A stretch of DNA of 32,852 bases, taken from positions 1 through 32,852 of IMG/VR virus record IMGVR_UViG_3300040801_002347; one strand, 5' to 3'. The stretch comes from a virus. The notes under the pieces are model-generated. The model ran no database searches. It was not told where the DNA came from and worked only from the letters and a program-made list of their open reading frames with translations. Shown here piece after piece: positions 31,677 to 32,852 of the stretch. Every line of letters starts with the position of its first letter. Position 1 is the stretch's first letter. The position numbers and the translations under genes are program-made.

Positions 31677-32851
31677 TATATCTTCCGAGCTGGACCACGG
31701 TCCACGATAGCACGCTTGCCACCCGCTCGGGAAGGGGTGGTCTGAATGTCCCAACCATCCTGTACATATCTGTTGTCAGTTACGATAGGAATTGCTTGTG
31801 GTCGGGAAGTTGGTGATGTGAATGCTTCTTCCAATCCTGGAAGTATTGAACTGTTTTCGGGTGGCAAAGCTTTTCCTGTTTGTCCAGGGTGGCGCTTCTG
31901 TCCAGGAGCAACACCCGATTGTCCTGTTCCAGCCTTTGTATTCTCACCTGTCCCAATAGGCATCAATGGGTATGTAGCGCCCGCATTTCCGCCAGATTTA
32001 TCAAACAGAGCTTCCAATCCAAATTCACCAATCGGTTGGTTAGGCTCAACATATAAACTATCATATGTGAATTCAAACGATAATTCAGAACCGTCACCAT
32101 TATCAGCCATGTTAACTTCATCTGGTTGCAGTGATGTTATCTTTGGGTTAAACATCACATATGATGTTATGCTATCACCATAATTACCTATGTGGTATAG
32201 TGTAACACTTTCCAATACCGTCTTTGTGTTTCCTTTTAATGCTCCTAATGAGGCTCCGTACGCTTTCGTTGAGACTGATGTTGAACCACCTGTTGGGTTA
32301 TTCTGTCCCTGATCCTGTTGTTGAGCTGCGATCGTTGCCTTCTTCTCATTCCACGATTGTGTTGGATTTCTAACTGTGTCGTATATTCCCTGAGCTGCCA
32401 ACTTCGCTGTTTCAACGGCGTTGCTGAATTGCTCTGTTATTCCTTGGCTGCTGGGTCCTCCCAAGTCACGACTAGTGAACCCAGTGTTGGATAGTGGCAG
32501 GCGCTCAGAGAATGAAATAGTGTTATCGGCTTGAAAATCCATACTACTGTCCTCAAACATTCCAACCACACCTGATGCTACGGGAGACATGCTGGCGATT
32601 GGAGACATTGCCTTCAAGTATAGTTCATAGAATCTAGTTGTTGTTCCTGTTTGGTCATCTATGAACCGCATCGTCATCGGTTGGAAAATTGTTCTCTTGG
32701 GAACGTGGGTTCTATAGTTGTACATATTCACCTCCTCATATTCAAAATCAACCTGTGGTCGTGTTGAGCTTTTAGTAATGAATGCCATGCCAGATGCTAT
32801 GCCATTAAATTCAGCATATGCTGGTGCGAACTTCACATCAACAATATACAT
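31676..32851 (-). CDS. Tail-tube-fold virion protein (gp19/gp54-like)
   Basis: 391 residues from ATG 32851 at the window edge; an upstream extension cannot be excluded. Segments EEVNMYNYRTHVPKRTIFQPM, MRFIDDQTG, and ESVTLYHIGNYGDSITSYVMFNPKITSLQPDEV ... LSFEFTYDSLYVEP match the layout of T4 tail-tube and baseplate tube-initiator folds (gp19, gp54). Between them is a ~110-residue Ala/Gln/Ser-rich insert, and a Gly/Pro-rich tail follows. It would form part of the tail tube or its end. The stop at 31676 overlaps the gp4 remnant's ATG. Confidence 0.75.
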   Translation of the reverse strand: MYIVDVKFAPAYAEFNGIASGMAFITKSSTRPQVDFEYEEVNMYNYRTHVPKRTIFQPMTMRFIDDQTGTTTRFYELYLKAMSPIASMSPVASGVVGMFEDSSMDFQADNTISFSERLPLSNTGFTSRDLGGPSSQGITEQFSNAVETAKLAAQGIYDTVRNPTQSWNEKKATIAAQQQDQGQNNPTGGSTSVSTKAYGASLGALKGNTKTVLESVTLYHIGNYGDSITSYVMFNPKITSLQPDEVNMADNGDGSELSFEFTYDSLYVEPNQPIGEFGLEALFDKSGGNAGATYPLMPIGTGENTKAGTGQSGVAPGQKRHPGQTGKALPPENSSILPGLEEAFTSPTSRPQAIPIVTDNRYVQDGWDIQTTPSRAGGKRAIVDRGPARKI

Positions 32852-32852
32852 G

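Noticed and set aside
31566-31754. 62-codon minus-strand frame across the tail-gene end and gp4 remnant
   Set aside because: Its first part is the tail gene in another frame; the meaningful signal is the gp4-like peptide one frame over, annotated as a remnant.

Overview
The window is part of the late-gene region of a tailed double-stranded DNA phage of the T4 superfamily (contractile-tailed myovirus). The evidence is a gp4 / gp16 / gp17 packaging block (head completion, small terminase, large terminase), a tail-tube-fold protein, T4-type late promoters (TATAAATA and one-base variants, the gp55-class motif) at the heads of transcription units, and about twelve long fibre-like proteins. The host cannot be named from this sequence.

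Layout by region. Positions 1-20797, minus strand: a block of fourteen complete genes plus one cut by the left edge. All are fibre, adhesin or virion-appendage proteins, or small proteins among them. They fall into paralogous sets that share an N-terminal domain (probable attachment module) but differ downstream. They are tightly packed, with TAATG stop/start overlaps inside operons and TATAAATA-like promoters in the gaps. Positions 20918-22912, plus strand: three genes, two with their own late promoter, that look like minor virion proteins. A bidirectional late-promoter region with 16-bp tandem repeats separates them from the fibre block. Positions 22913-25445, minus strand: a CxC...CxH (SWIM-like) zinc-site protein, an HD-Pnk fusion enzyme (HD phosphohydrolase plus 5'-OH polynucleotide kinase, end-healing RNA/DNA repair), a single-domain Rcp1-like response-regulator receiver protein, and a one-helix membrane protein coupled to it. 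Positions 25501-32851, minus strand: the DNA packaging block.

The packaging block is the most remarkable part. The large terminase gene is fractured. The ATPase half ends in a very short split-intein N fragment (36 residues). The nuclease half begins with a 108-residue intein C fragment. A free-standing Vsr-like homing endonuclease gene lies between the halves and overlaps both. A second endonuclease of the same architecture sits between terS and the terminase. The split point, between intein blocks A and B, is like that described for the atypical AceL-TerL split intein. Upstream of gp4 lies an apparent frameshifted remnant of a second gp4 copy.

How the parts work together: gp16 and the trans-spliced gp17 would package DNA, gp4 would complete the head, the tail-tube-fold protein belongs to the tail or baseplate, and the fibre block supplies a large, recombination-prone set of host-recognition proteins. 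HD-Pnk would repair nucleic-acid ends cut by host defence. The receiver protein and its membrane partner have no evident structural role and may act on host signalling. No tRNA genes or CRISPR arrays were seen.
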